Below are positions 44,364-55,759 of a stretch of 64,000 nt of DNA, one piece after another; positions within the stretch are counted from its first letter, which is position 1, and every line of letters begins with the position of its first letter. Position numbers and translations under genes: made by a program. Location of the stretch: assembly GCF_032594935.1 (NCBI RefSeq), contig NZ_CP118734.1, positions 1,991,714-2,055,713 on the forward strand, in the 5' to 3' direction. The notes beneath the pieces are model-generated. The model searched no databases and was not told the DNA's origin. It was given only the letters and a program-made list of their open reading frames with translations. The stretch comes from Streptococcus sp. 29892. Its GTDB lineage: Bacteria; Bacillota; Bacilli; Lactobacillales; Streptococcaceae.

Positions 44364-45198
44364 GCGTCACCATCCCTGTAAATTCTTCGATCGTAATCGG
44401 AAGACGTTCAAATACAAAACCTCTTCTCTCCAGATTAGCCGCAAACTTGGTAATCTTAGGAACACCCAGTTGAATACTCTCCAAAAAATCAACCTCTTGA
44501 AAAATATCTGTTGGTTTACCAGAACCAACCAACTTTCCTTTCTCCATAATATAAACAAAATCAGCGTAATTAGCCACATCATCCATCAAATGAGTGACCA
44601 AAACAATGGTCATCCCAGACATATGAAGGGTCTTGAAAATAGCCATCAATTCTTGACGACCAGCAGGATCCAGACCAGCTGTTGGTTCATCCAAGACCAA
44701 AACGCTTGGCTCCATGGCTAGAATGCCGGCAATAGCTACCCGACGCATTTGACCACCTGATAACTCAAAGGGACTACGTTCAAACAAGCTCTCATCAATT
44801 CCAACCAAGGCCAGCTTTTCACGAGCAATTTGCTCAGCCTCTTCCTGAGAAACTCCAAAATTTTGCGGACCAAAAGCAACATCTTTTAAGACTGTTTCAT
44901 CAAAGACTTGGCTTTCAGGAAATTGGAAAACAAGGCCAACTTTCTTCCTTACTTGCTTAATATCCTTATTTTCTGACGTCGCTGTAATCACAAAGTCATC
45001 AATAACTACTCTTCCCTCTGTCGGCACATTTAATCCATTCAAGAGTTGTAAAATCGTTGATTTCCCCGAACCCGTATGCCCAATAAGCGCCGTATAAGAG
45101 CCGTCAACAATCTCCAAATCCACACCAAATAGCGCACGTCCCTCAAAAGGCGTATCAGCTTGATAGGTGTAGCTTACTTCTTGGAGAGCAATTCCCAT
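44356..45198 (-). CDS. ecfA2: ECF transporter ATPase EcfA2
   Basis: A 280-residue ABC ATPase with Walker [10 protein letters not shown] (about 38-46), signature [13 protein letters not shown] and Walker [13 protein letters not shown]. It pairs with EcfA1 and EcfT to energise group II ECF transporters. The 25-bp overlap with ecfA1 and 8-bp overlap with ecfT point to tight coupling. The C-terminal extension of about 50 residues is usual for EcfA proteins. Confidence 0.95.
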   Translation of the reverse strand: MGIALQEVSYTYQADTPFEGRALFGVDLEIVDGSYTALIGHTGSGKSTILQLLNGLNVPTEGRVVIDDFVITATSENKDIKQVRKKVGLVFQFPESQVFDETVLKDVAFGPQNFGVSQEEAEQIAREKLALVGIDESLFERSPFELSGGQMRRVAIAGILAMEPSVLVLDEPTAGLDPAGRQELMAIFKTLHMSGMTIVLVTHLMDDVANYADFVYIMEKGKLVGSGKPTDIFQEVDFLESIQLGVPKITKFAANLERRGFVFERLPITIEEFTGMVTHG

Positions 45199-46013
45199 AA
45201 AGTTTCCTCTAATTCTTCCTCTGTAAAATAGCGAAGCGGTAAATCAAATCCAGCCTGACGTAAATATGTAGCCAGTTCTGTCGTGAAAGGCTTATCTAAA
45301 TCCAAGTCTGCTAAATCCTCCCGCATAAAAAGCTCCGTCGGAGTGCTGACTGACTCAACCTGACCTCGTTTCATCACAATAACACGATCACTTAAAGCCA
45401 CCTCATCTAAATCATGCGTGATAGAGATAACCGTCATCCCATGCCGATCCTTAATCTCCTGAACAATTTTAATCAAATCAAGACGACCTTCTGGATCCAG
45501 CATGGATGTAGCCTCATCCAAAATGATAATTTTAGGACGCAAGGCCACCACTCCAGCAATAGCTACCCGTTGCTTCTGACCACCAGATAAACGAGCAGGC
45601 TCACGGGTTTTAAAATCAGCCATTCCAACTAATTCCAAGGCTTCATCTACCCGTTTCCGCATCTCTTCCAAGGCTATTCCTTGGTTTTCCAAACCAAAAG
45701 CAACATCATCTTCAACTGTAGCACCTACAAATTGATTGTCTGGATTTTGAAATACCATACCAATCAGGCGACGCTTATCCCAGACATTATCAACTGTTAG
45801 GACATCACCATCAATGATAATATCTCCAGACTCAGCTTCCAATAATCCATCAATCAAACGAACAGTTGTTGACTTCCCTGAACCATTATGACCGATGATG
45901 GACAACCATTCACCCTGTTTCACGTGAAACGAAACATCGTTTAAGGTATAATCCTCATCATCTTGACTATATTTATACTTAAGATTTTTTACTTCAATAA
46001 TATTTGTCATCAC
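45174..46013 (-). CDS. ecfA1: ECF transporter ATPase EcfA1
   Basis: A 279-residue ABC ATPase with Walker [10 protein letters not shown], signature [13 protein letters not shown] and Walker [13 protein letters not shown], where the ATSMLD form is typical of EcfA1. It overlaps pgsA by 4 bp upstream and ecfA2 by 25 bp downstream. The coding region contains a perfect parS core at 45916-45931, which the protein reads through as VKQGEW. Confidence 0.95.
   Translation of the reverse strand: MMTNIIEVKNLKYKYSQDDEDYTLNDVSFHVKQGEWLSIIGHNGSGKSTTVRLIDGLLEAESGDIIIDGDVLTVDNVWDKRRLIGMVFQNPDNQFVGATVEDDVAFGLENQGIALEEMRKRVDEALELVGMADFKTREPARLSGGQKQRVAIAGVVALRPKIIILDEATSMLDPEGRLDLIKIVQEIKDRHGMTVISITHDLDEVALSDRVIVMKRGQVESVSTPTELFMREDLADLDLDKPFTTELATYLRQAGFDLPLRYFTEEELEETLWELLSKK
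45916..45931. promoter_or_regulatory. parS site inside ecfA1
   Basis: TGTTTCACGTGAAACG matches the Firmicute parS consensus at 15 of 16 positions and is palindromic over TTTCACGTGAAA. It should bind ParB encoded at 63040-63798. Confidence 0.85.
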
Positions 46014-46549
46014 TTAAACGTATCTTTGAATAAGAAAGATGCACCCTTGAAATAGTCATAGCCTGAATAAAGGGTAAAGAAAAGTGCAATATAAAGCGTA
46101 ATCTGACCCAACAAACTCCAATGCAAGAGCAGAAAAATCACCGCAAACATCTGTGAGAATGTCTTAATTTTACCTGGCATAGCTGCTGCCAAAACGGTTC
46201 CACCATTTTCAACCAAGAGCAAACGAAGACCGGTCACTGCCAATTCACGACAGATAATAATTGCTACCACCCATGCTGGAGCAAAACCAAGTTCCACCAA
46301 CATAATGAAGGCAGACATAACCAAAATCTTATCAGCCATCGGATCTGCAAACTTACCAAAGTTTGTCACTACCTGCCACTTACGAGCCAAATAACCATCC
46401 AGATAATCCGTAATACTTGCCAGGGCAAAAATGACTGCCGCTAAAATATGGCTAATAGCTGACTGCCAGACAGTAAGAAGAAGGATAAAGATTGGAATAA
46501 TCAAAATCCGTCCGACTGTCAAAGCGTTGGGAATATTTTCTTTTTTCAT
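46010..46549 (-). CDS. pgsA: CDP-diacylglycerol--glycerol-3-phosphate 3-phosphatidyltransferase
   Basis: Makes phosphatidylglycerol phosphate, the first step toward phosphatidylglycerol and cardiolipin. The 179-residue membrane protein has the CDP-alcohol phosphotransferase motif D-x2-DG-x2-AR-x8-G-x3-D-x3-D, read as DYLDGYLARKWQVVTNFGKF followed by ADPMAD (about 48-72), and further hydrophobic segments. The gene lies between rodZ and ecfA1, an order found widely in Firmicutes. Confidence 0.95.
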   Translation of the reverse strand: MKKENIPNALTVGRILIIPIFILLLTVWQSAISHILAAVIFALASITDYLDGYLARKWQVVTNFGKFADPMADKILVMSAFIMLVELGFAPAWVVAIIICRELAVTGLRLLLVENGGTVLAAAMPGKIKTFSQMFAVIFLLLHWSLLGQITLYIALFFTLYSGYDYFKGASFLFKDTFK

Positions 46550-46561
46550 TGTATTTCCTTT

Positions 46562-47398
46562 TTATTCAAATACAAGTCCAATAGAACCTGTATCACTCGT
46601 TAATGCTTTCGTATCCAATTGTTGACCGGCGATAGTAATATCTACCCCTTTCACTACACCTAAAACAAGATAGGCTTCGCTGATGCCTTCTGGCAGGCTA
46701 GTCGTAACCGTCGGATTTTCAGGAGAAAGTACTACTCCCTCTGCCAATTCTGTTCCGGATAAACTAATCCAGCTAGTAGCATCTTTAACCGAAAGGGTAA
46801 CTTCCACTGGATAAACAGTTTCTGTAACAGTCGCTACAATGTAATCTCCACTACCTGAAATGCTAATATTCTTAGCAGAAATGCTACTTGACGAAGTTGT
46901 GGACTGCTCTGGTGTGCTTGTTTCAGAAGACGTACTTGTAGCAGTTTGCCCAACAACAGAGTAGGAAGTTTCCGAAGTAGGCAACACTTGATTTTGCATA
47001 CGGCTATATGCTATATAGGTCACAAAAATAATGATGAAAGCTGAAGCAAGCAAGAGATAAATCAAGGGAAGAAAGGATTTATGATCTTTCTTTTTTACCC
47101 GATAGCTTCTTTTCAATTCTGCCGCTAAGATTTCCTCCTCGCCTTCTTCACGATACTTTATCAAACTATTGCTATCGTAGGCTTCTAACAGAACATCTGC
47201 ATCCAATTCTAAGGCATCTGCATAAACCGTTAAGACGTAATCAACATCCTCATCTTCAGAAATAGAATCAAAATCATTGTACTCCAATGCTTGCAAATAC
47301 CTTGCATGGATTTTCGTCATTCTCTGCAAATCAACAAAGGTCCAACCTCGTGACTCACGCGCTGCTCTAAGTACCTCACCAATACTCTTTTGTCGCAC
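46562..47398 (-). CDS. rodZ: RodZ-like cell-shape protein
   Basis: A 278-residue bitopic protein: N-terminal helix-turn-helix (about 5-70, IGEVLRAARESRGWTFVDLQ), a cytosolic basic linker, a membrane segment (about 110-132), a Ser/Thr-rich stretch and a C-terminal DUF4115 beta domain (about 185-278). In rods RodZ links MreB to the wall machinery; in cocci it acts in peripheral wall growth. The start is GTG at 47396-47398, after GGGGAG. It lies just upstream of pgsA, as in many Firmicutes. Confidence 0.88.
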   Translation of the reverse strand: MRQKSIGEVLRAARESRGWTFVDLQRMTKIHARYLQALEYNDFDSISEDEDVDYVLTVYADALELDADVLLEAYDSNSLIKYREEGEEEILAAELKRSYRVKKKDHKSFLPLIYLLLASAFIIIFVTYIAYSRMQNQVLPTSETSYSVVGQTATSTSSETSTPEQSTTSSSSISAKNISISGSGDYIVATVTETVYPVEVTLSVKDATSWISLSGTELAEGVVLSPENPTVTTSLPEGISEAYLVLGVVKGVDITIAGQQLDTKALTSDTGSIGLVFE

Positions 47399-47480
47399 TA
47401 CTAACTCTCCCCTCTATTCACTAATATACAATACTCTATTCTAACAAAAATCTAAGGAAATTTCGATGAGTTAGGTCCTT

Positions 47481-48764
47481 TTATTTGGGAATAATCGTAA
47501 AATCAGTCATGTCACACTGACCAATAAAACGCCGGCCTGCCTCCCTAATATCCTCTAAATTGATTTCTTCCACCAATTGTGGCAAATCAAATACATTCTC
47601 AACATCCGAATACTGAGCCACAAAGTGACTAGCTGTAAATTCCAAGGAATTCAAGCTACGGATAAAATCGCCATACATTTCATTCTTCAGCAGTTGCAAA
47701 TGATCATCATTGATATCCTCATCTCGTTCAAAATTGCGAACAGCCCTCATCAGCATACTCGACAAGGTAATAGGCTCCTGCGTATCACCAGAAATAACCA
47801 AATAATGATAGTCTGGAGTAACTTCTAGTTGAAACTGGAATGAGGAATCAATTTTCCCCTGTTCATACAGGTTCTGATAGCGTTTAGAAGTCCAACCGAA
47901 CAACATGGCAAACAAAAGCTGTAAGCACAGGCGATACTGCTGCATTTCAGCAGGTTCAAATTCATCATTTCCCCGTAAACCAACTGCTAATTTTGGAGTA
48001 GATACTTCAAACTCTTCCATACGGTGCTGAAGAATAGGCAGTTTTTCAATTGCCTTTATATCAAACCTAGGCAGTTTTTCATCAAGTTGCGCTGCCTGAT
48101 AGCTTGAAATCTGCTGCCATACCTGATCCAAATCAAAGTTACCAATGACGAATAAATTCATGTTGGACGGATGATAAAACAGATCAAAATTCTCATACAA
48201 ATCATCTGCTGTAATCTGCTCAATCGAAGCAACCGTACCAGCAATATCATGAGCCAAGGGAGTTTGAGGGTAAAGTGACCCTAAAATTCCTGTAAACAAT
48301 CGATAATCGACATCATCTTGATACATTTCGATTTCTTGCTCGATAATCCCTTGTTCTCGTGCCACATTTCCATCTGTAAAATAAGGTTGACGAACAAAAG
48401 ATTGTAACAAAGCCAAGGCTGGCAAAACCTCTTGAGTAGTAGAAAATAGATAACTAGTCTGTCTAAAACTGGTATAGGCATTGGCACTGGCACCAAATTT
48501 CGAAAACTCATTCATGACATCTTCTCCATCTTCCGTTTCAAACAACTTATGCTCTAAGAAATGTGCGATACCAGCAGGATAGCTACTAGACCTACCATCT
48601 TCAAAAAGAATATGGGTATGTAAAGCTCCAAAATTTGTCGTAATCACTCCGTAAGTTTCATGAAAATCGGTCTTAGGCAAGAGAATGACTGTCAACCCGT
48701 TGTCAAGTTGTGTCTGATAGACAGGTTCTTTCAGATACGGATACTTTTTCTCGATTAATTTCAT
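47481..48764 (-). CDS. yfmH: M16 family metalloprotease-like protein YfmH
   Basis: A 427-residue M16 (insulinase-like) protein with the inverted zinc motif HFLEH (about 68-72) and the downstream Glu (EQEIEMYQ), so it can be an active peptidase. NCBI-type nomenclature links the YfmF/YfmH pair to EF-P 5-aminopentanol modification in Bacillus. It overlaps the YfmF gene by 4 bp; rodZ begins 82 bp downstream, and the reductase gene ymfI that often lies between is absent here. Confidence 0.88.
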   Translation of the reverse strand: MKLIEKKYPYLKEPVYQTQLDNGLTVILLPKTDFHETYGVITTNFGALHTHILFEDGRSSSYPAGIAHFLEHKLFETEDGEDVMNEFSKFGASANAYTSFRQTSYLFSTTQEVLPALALLQSFVRQPYFTDGNVAREQGIIEQEIEMYQDDVDYRLFTGILGSLYPQTPLAHDIAGTVASIEQITADDLYENFDLFYHPSNMNLFVIGNFDLDQVWQQISSYQAAQLDEKLPRFDIKAIEKLPILQHRMEEFEVSTPKLAVGLRGNDEFEPAEMQQYRLCLQLLFAMLFGWTSKRYQNLYEQGKIDSSFQFQLEVTPDYHYLVISGDTQEPITLSSMLMRAVRNFERDEDINDDHLQLLKNEMYGDFIRSLNSLEFTASHFVAQYSDVENVFDLPQLVEEINLEDIREAGRRFIGQCDMTDFTIIPK

Positions 48765-50014
48765 TCCTCTGTTCCCTCCATAAAGTAAACAGCCTGTAAA
48801 TTTATCATCTTGCCCACTCGAACAATATCCTCAATTGACACCAACTTTACAGCTTCTATCCATTCTAACCATGTTAAATTACGTTCCCCCATACTTATCT
48901 GGTTGTAGGTCTGTTCTATCAAGTTATTCTGTCTATCTTGAGCAAGGGTTGCTGAATGAATAAGCATATTCTTTGTCAACTCTAATTCATCCTCTGTAAA
49001 CTTTCCTCGTTTCAAATCGAGCAATTGCTTACTAATTAGTTTCATCACTTTCAAACGATCTCCGCGGCTGATGCCTGCATAAACCTTCATCATTCCAGAA
49101 AAAATAGACACCTGACTTCCGATTGTATAGGCCAAACTCTCCTTTTCACGAATATTTACAAACAATTTAGAATGTGAAAAGGCACCGAGTAAACCATTAA
49201 AAACAACTAAGGCAGGGTAATTTACATCATTGTAAAGGACTTGTAAATGATAAGCCAATTCTAAAATGGATTGTCTTGCCTGTTTGCGTTCGACCTTCTC
49301 GCGAGTAACCTTTGAATAGTTCTGCTGATATTCTAATTCTAACTTAGGTTTTCTATAAGTAAATTTGAAGGTTTCCAATTTTTCACGAACCAAGTCCTGA
49401 TTGACAGTTCCAATGACAAAGATGTCAATCTTATCTACCCGCAACATATTCCGATAGATTTTAAATACCGATTCTGCTGTTTCCTTCTCAACTAAATCTA
49501 GACGACTAACTCGCGGAATTTGTAAGGCCTCATCTTGATAAAATAACCTATTTAATTCGACATCAGCATGGTAGAAATTATCTTCTACCTCAGACTCAAG
49601 AAAATTGATTAAATTCTTTTTCTCCACTTCAAAGATTTTCTGATCAAACCCCCGACCTTGCTTGAGAGGACGAAATAGGCAGGCATATAAAAAATCAAGA
49701 ATTGCTAGGGTAATATCTTCATTATTAGGCAAATAACGTGGATTGACGTAAGAAATGGTCAAATCAACTAGATGTACACGGCCACGTTTAGCAACAGACG
49801 TTGAGAAATGTGCTCCGTATAGCTCTGCCAACCGCCTACGCATCGCCTGAGCCGTTGGATAATCTTGGTTGCCCATTTCCAGAATATTAGCAACTAGCAC
49901 ACGTCCTGCTACCGTCGCCTCATTCATCTCGGCTGCAAAACGCACTTTTATTCTATTTGTAGTAAACTGATCTGTTTCAATAAAATGCAAATCAATTCCT
50001 TCTTGTAATTTCAT
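48761..50014 (-). CDS. yfmF: M16 family protein YfmF, probably inactive subunit
   Basis: A 417-residue M16-fold protein without the HXXEH zinc motif (the corresponding N-terminal region reads ILEMGNQDYPTAQAMRRRLA), so it is likely the non-catalytic partner of YfmH, as in other M16 heterodimers. It heads the run toward ecfT. Its promoter lies back to back with that of yaaA-recF. Confidence 0.86.
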   Translation of the reverse strand: MKLQEGIDLHFIETDQFTTNRIKVRFAAEMNEATVAGRVLVANILEMGNQDYPTAQAMRRRLAELYGAHFSTSVAKRGRVHLVDLTISYVNPRYLPNNEDITLAILDFLYACLFRPLKQGRGFDQKIFEVEKKNLINFLESEVEDNFYHADVELNRLFYQDEALQIPRVSRLDLVEKETAESVFKIYRNMLRVDKIDIFVIGTVNQDLVREKLETFKFTYRKPKLELEYQQNYSKVTREKVERKQARQSILELAYHLQVLYNDVNYPALVVFNGLLGAFSHSKLFVNIREKESLAYTIGSQVSIFSGMMKVYAGISRGDRLKVMKLISKQLLDLKRGKFTEDELELTKNMLIHSATLAQDRQNNLIEQTYNQISMGERNLTWLEWIEAVKLVSIEDIVRVGKMINLQAVYFMEGTEE

Positions 50015-50044
50015 CTTCTTCCTCTTTCAAACATTGTACCTTCC

Positions 50045-50070
50045 ATTATATCATTTTTCTGTGATATAAT
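50045..50070. promoter_or_regulatory. Divergent promoters of yfmF and yaaA-recF
   Basis: A perfect 9-bp inverted repeat, ATTATATCA (50045-50053) and TGATATAAT (50062-50070). Each arm reads outward as an extended -10, TGATATAAT, for one of the two divergent genes. Confidence 0.6.
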
Positions 50071-50090
50071 ATTCTGTAACGAGGTGACTT

Positions 50091-50474
50091 ATGAAATTTA
50101 AATTATTTGATGACTACATCACATTACAAGCATTACTAAAAACAACTGGTATTCTACACTCAGGAGGGGCCATTAAAGGTTTCCTTGAAGAAAATACCAT
50201 CCTTTTTAACGAAGAAGACGAAAAAAGACGAGGTAAAAAAATCCGCATCGGTGATATTATCACGCTACCTGACCACAACATTAGTATCACAATCATTGCA
50301 CCTAGTACAGAAGAAATACAGCAATACCAAGAAGAACAAGCTGAAAAAGAACGTGTGGCTGCAATCGTTAAAAAGTTAAATCAAGAAAATAAAAAGAATA
50401 AGAAACAGGTAAAAACTCCTAAAAAAGTAACTAAAAATACTGAAAGAAAACCTGTTCGTTTCCCTGGTATGTAA
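50091..50474 (+). CDS. yaaA: S4-domain protein YaaA
   Basis: A 127-residue protein with an S4-like RNA-binding domain in the first 65 residues ([46 protein letters not shown]) and a highly charged C-terminal tail rich in Lys. The family is typically encoded just before recF, as here (2 bp between them), and its function is not established. GAGGTG precedes the ATG. Confidence 0.88.
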   Translation: MKFKLFDDYITLQALLKTTGILHSGGAIKGFLEENTILFNEEDEKRRGKKIRIGDIITLPDHNISITIIAPSTEEIQQYQEEQAEKERVAAIVKKLNQENKKNKKQVKTPKKVTKNTERKPVRFPGM

Positions 50475-50476
50475 AA

Positions 50477-51571
50477 ATGTGGCTTGAAACATTAGCATTA
50501 CGGCACTTTCGCAATTACAGGCAACAAGATATCGAGTTCAACAAGGGGCTTAATGTCTTTTTGGGTGAGAATGCTCAAGGTAAAACCAATATTTTAGAAG
50601 CTATCTATTTTTTAGCCTTGACACGCAGCCACCGTACCCGAACAGACAAGGATTTACTACAATTTCAAGAAAAGGAATTGACCATATCCGGTTTACTCCA
50701 TCGGAAAAATGGTAAAGTTCCACTTGACATACAGTTGACAGAAAAGGGACGGATAACCAAGGTCAACCACCTTAAACAAGCCAAGCTTTCCAACTATATT
50801 GGCCACATGAATGTTGTTCTCTTCGCCCCTGAAGATTTACAGCTGATTAAAGGTGCCCCTGCTTTGAGAAGAAAGTTCATTGATGTCGAATTGGGTCAAA
50901 TCAAGCCCCTCTATCTTGCTGACCTATCGAATTATAACCACGTTTTAAAACAAAGAAATACTTACCTCAAATCTACAGATAAGATTGATGAGAACTTCCT
51001 ATCCGTGTTAGATCAGCAACTTGCTGAATATGGTAGTCGTGTTATCCAACATCGTATTGACTTTCTAGGGAAATTAGAGGAATTCGGAAATAGAAAAGTT
51101 CAAGATATTTCAGATAAGAAAGAGGAACTAACTATCGAATATCAATCCTCTATAAACTTTACAAACACTGACAACTTGATTGACATATTCTTGACAGAAC
51201 TAGAAAAGTCTCGTAAACGTGATTTGTTTAAGAAAAATACAGGAGTTGGCCCACACCGAGATGATGTAGCTTTCTTTATAAATGGTATGAATGCCCATTA
51301 TGGTAGCCAGGGACAACATCGTAGTCTTGTTTTGTCGCTCAAACTTGCTGAAATCGAACTGATGAAGGAAATCACTAGAGAATACCCAATTCTACTTTTA
51401 GACGATGTTATGAGTGAGCTAGATAACAATCGACAAATCAAACTACTAGAAACCATTACAGATACTATTCAAACCTTTATCACTACAACATCTTTGGACC
51501 ATTTACACAAGCTACCAGATAGTTTAAAAATCTTTCATATCCAGTCTGGCACTATCGTTGAAAGCAAGTAA
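50477..51571 (+). CDS. recF: DNA replication and repair protein RecF
   Basis: SMC-like ATPase that helps load RecA at gaps through RecOR. The 364 residues are of family length, with Walker [10 protein letters not shown] (about 30-38), the signature region [18 protein letters not shown] and Walker [14 protein letters not shown]. Usually found near dnaA-dnaN; here it lies about 13 kb from the dnaA end on the same arm, with yaaA. Confidence 0.97.
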   Translation: MWLETLALRHFRNYRQQDIEFNKGLNVFLGENAQGKTNILEAIYFLALTRSHRTRTDKDLLQFQEKELTISGLLHRKNGKVPLDIQLTEKGRITKVNHLKQAKLSNYIGHMNVVLFAPEDLQLIKGAPALRRKFIDVELGQIKPLYLADLSNYNHVLKQRNTYLKSTDKIDENFLSVLDQQLAEYGSRVIQHRIDFLGKLEEFGNRKVQDISDKKEELTIEYQSSINFTNTDNLIDIFLTELEKSRKRDLFKKNTGVGPHRDDVAFFINGMNAHYGSQGQHRSLVLSLKLAEIELMKEITREYPILLLDDVMSELDNNRQIKLLETITDTIQTFITTTSLDHLHKLPDSLKIFHIQSGTIVESK

Positions 51572-51597
51572 CTGATTTTATAGTCAGTTACTTTTTT
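51566..51597 (+). terminator. Terminator of yaaA-recF
   Basis: AAGTAACTGA pairs with TCAGTTACTT, followed by TTTT; the stem includes the last recF codons. Confidence 0.85.
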
Positions 51598-51694
51598 ATT
51601 ACTTCGTAAACTGGCTTTCCCTAGCTCCAATTGTAGTTGCAGCTCTTCACATAGAACTAAAAAATTACAAATTTGTCAACTATGTTTACAAAAT

Positions 51695-51721
51695 AGTAAA
51701 GACCCTGTCAATCAGGGTCTT
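51695..51721 (-). terminator. Terminator of guaB
   Basis: AAGACCCTG and CAGGGTCTT form a perfect 9-bp stem 5 bp after the guaB stop; the minus-strand tail is TACTATTTT. Confidence 0.75.
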
Positions 51722-51725
51722 ATTC

Positions 51726-53237
<1,512 letters not shown>

Positions 53238-53260
53238 CTATCGCTATGATTATTTTATTT

Positions 53261-53288
53261 ATGATAACATTTTGAAATCATTTGTCAA
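53261..53288 (-). promoter_or_regulatory. guaB promoter
   Basis: On the minus strand TTGACA (53288-53283), 16-bp spacer, TATCAT (53266-53261). Confidence 0.65.
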
Positions 53289-53392
53289 ATATTATTCGCT
53301 TTAAAATAAGTAATAATAAAAATTCAGAAAATTCTTTACCACTTTCTTTTAGAAAATCGAACGTTTGTTTTTTACTTTATTATAAAACAAAT

Positions 53393-53421
53393 GAAAAAAG
53401 CAACGTTTTTTAGACATTGCT
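53393..53421 (-). terminator. Terminator of trpS
   Basis: On the minus strand AGCAATG pairs with CGTTGCT (one G-U), followed by six T, 15 bp after the trpS stop. Confidence 0.75.
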
Positions 53422-53436
53422 CTTTTATTGTTAACC

Positions 53437-54471
<1,035 letters not shown>

Positions 54472-54487
54472 TCATCTGATAAAGTTC

Positions 54488-54709
54488 ATAGAAAAAGCCC
54501 CACACAGAAAAAACTGTGCAAGGGCGTCTTGGACACGGTGCCACCTTACTTAAGAGCAACTGCTCCTATCTTAATGCACATAAGGCCTGCTAGCCGAATC
54601 CTTATTGGTTCGAATTCCTTGTAAAATCAGTCCATTCACTAATCACCATTACCTGTTCACAGCAACCACAAGCTCTCTAAAAATGGAAGATTACCTACTC
54701 TTCTGATTG
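54488..54709 (-). promoter_or_regulatory. Tryptophan T-box riboswitch upstream of trpS
   Basis: On the minus strand the leader has, in order, the AGUA S-turn element near its start, a stem I region with the UGG specifier read at 54634-54632 and followed by A, the T-box core GGTGGCACCG (about 54546-54537), and an overlapping terminator (GCCC...CACAG/CTGTG...GGGC then TTTTTC, 54526-54490). The UGG specifier matches the trpS gene downstream. Confidence 0.9.
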
Positions 54710-54715
54710 AATACC

Positions 54716-54744
54716 ATTATACCTCTTAAAAATTAGAAAGTCAA
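54716..54744 (-). promoter_or_regulatory. trpS promoter
   Basis: On the minus strand TTGACT (54744-54739), 17-bp spacer, TATAAT (54721-54716). Confidence 0.8.
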
Positions 54745-54822
54745 TACTTCCAAGCCTTGACGATAAGCTAGATTTTAGGGATAATATAAATTGCATTCTA
54801 TGAAATCAAAGAAGGAGAAATA

Positions 54823-55695
54823 ATGAAAGAACGGATTAAAGATTTTGCTTATGTGACCCTTGGTTCCATCGTTATGGCTATCGGTTTTAACAGTCTATTT
54901 TTAGAAAATAATATCGTTTCTGGGGGAGTAGGAGGACTAGCCATCGCTCTCAATGCCTTGCTAGGCTGGAACCCTGCCGAGTTTGTCCTCTATTGCAATA
55001 TTCCCTTACTCATTATTTGTTGGATTTTTCTAGGGAAATCTGTCTTTGTCAAAACCGTTTACGGCTCCTTAATTTATCCATTTTGCATCAAGTTGACAGC
55101 TGGTTTACCAAACTTGACAGATAATCCTTTACTTGCTGCTATTTTTGGTGGGATTATCCTTGGATTTGGACTGGGACTTGTCTTTCGTGGAAACTCATCT
55201 ACCGGTGGTACCGGTATCCTTATTCAATTGATTCATAAATACACTCCCCTATCACTAGGAGTAACAATGGCTATTATCGATGGCATTATCGTTGGACTTG
55301 GTTTCATCGCTTTTGATCCAGATACTGTCATGCATTCGATTATTGCCCTCATGACTATTACTTACATTGTCAACCGTATGATGTCTGGAAGTCAATCCTC
55401 ACGGAATGTCATGATTATTTCCCATAAATCTAGCCAAATCAAAGACTACATCACAAAGGTGGCAGATCGTGGTGTAACAGAGTTTCCTGTTGTCGGAGGA
55501 TTTACAGGTGTTGACAAGCGTATGTTGATGACTACCATCTCTATTCCAGAGATGCAAAAATTGGAAACAGCTATACTAGAAATCGATGAAGCTGCTTTTA
55601 TGGTTGTTATGCCTGCCAGTCAAGTTCGTGGACGTGGTTTTAGCTTACAAAAAGACCATAAACATTACGATGAAGATATTTTAATTCCAATGTAA
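54823..55695 (+). CDS. YitT family membrane protein (second copy)
   Basis: A 290-residue YitT protein: about five or six hydrophobic segments in residues 8-195 (with FLENNIVSGGVGGLAIAL and IFGGIILGFGLGLVFRGNSS TGGTGI) and a C-terminal DUF2179 domain (about 200-285, DRGVTEFPVVGGFTGVDKRM). It is a distant paralogue of the 2458-3390 gene. AAGGAG precedes the ATG. The function is unknown; no transport substrate can be read from the sequence. Confidence 0.87.
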   Translation: MKERIKDFAYVTLGSIVMAIGFNSLFLENNIVSGGVGGLAIALNALLGWNPAEFVLYCNIPLLIICWIFLGKSVFVKTVYGSLIYPFCIKLTAGLPNLTDNPLLAAIFGGIILGFGLGLVFRGNSSTGGTGILIQLIHKYTPLSLGVTMAIIDGIIVGLGFIAFDPDTVMHSIIALMTITYIVNRMMSGSQSSRNVMIISHKSSQIKDYITKVADRGVTEFPVVGGFTGVDKRMLMTTISIPEMQKLETAILEIDEAAFMVVMPASQVRGRGFSLQKDHKHYDEDILIPM

Positions 55696-55759
55696 TTCAT
55701 TGAAAATTCAAGTTCTTTCTAGTACAATTAAACTAATAGACAGAAATAGAGGAGAAACT

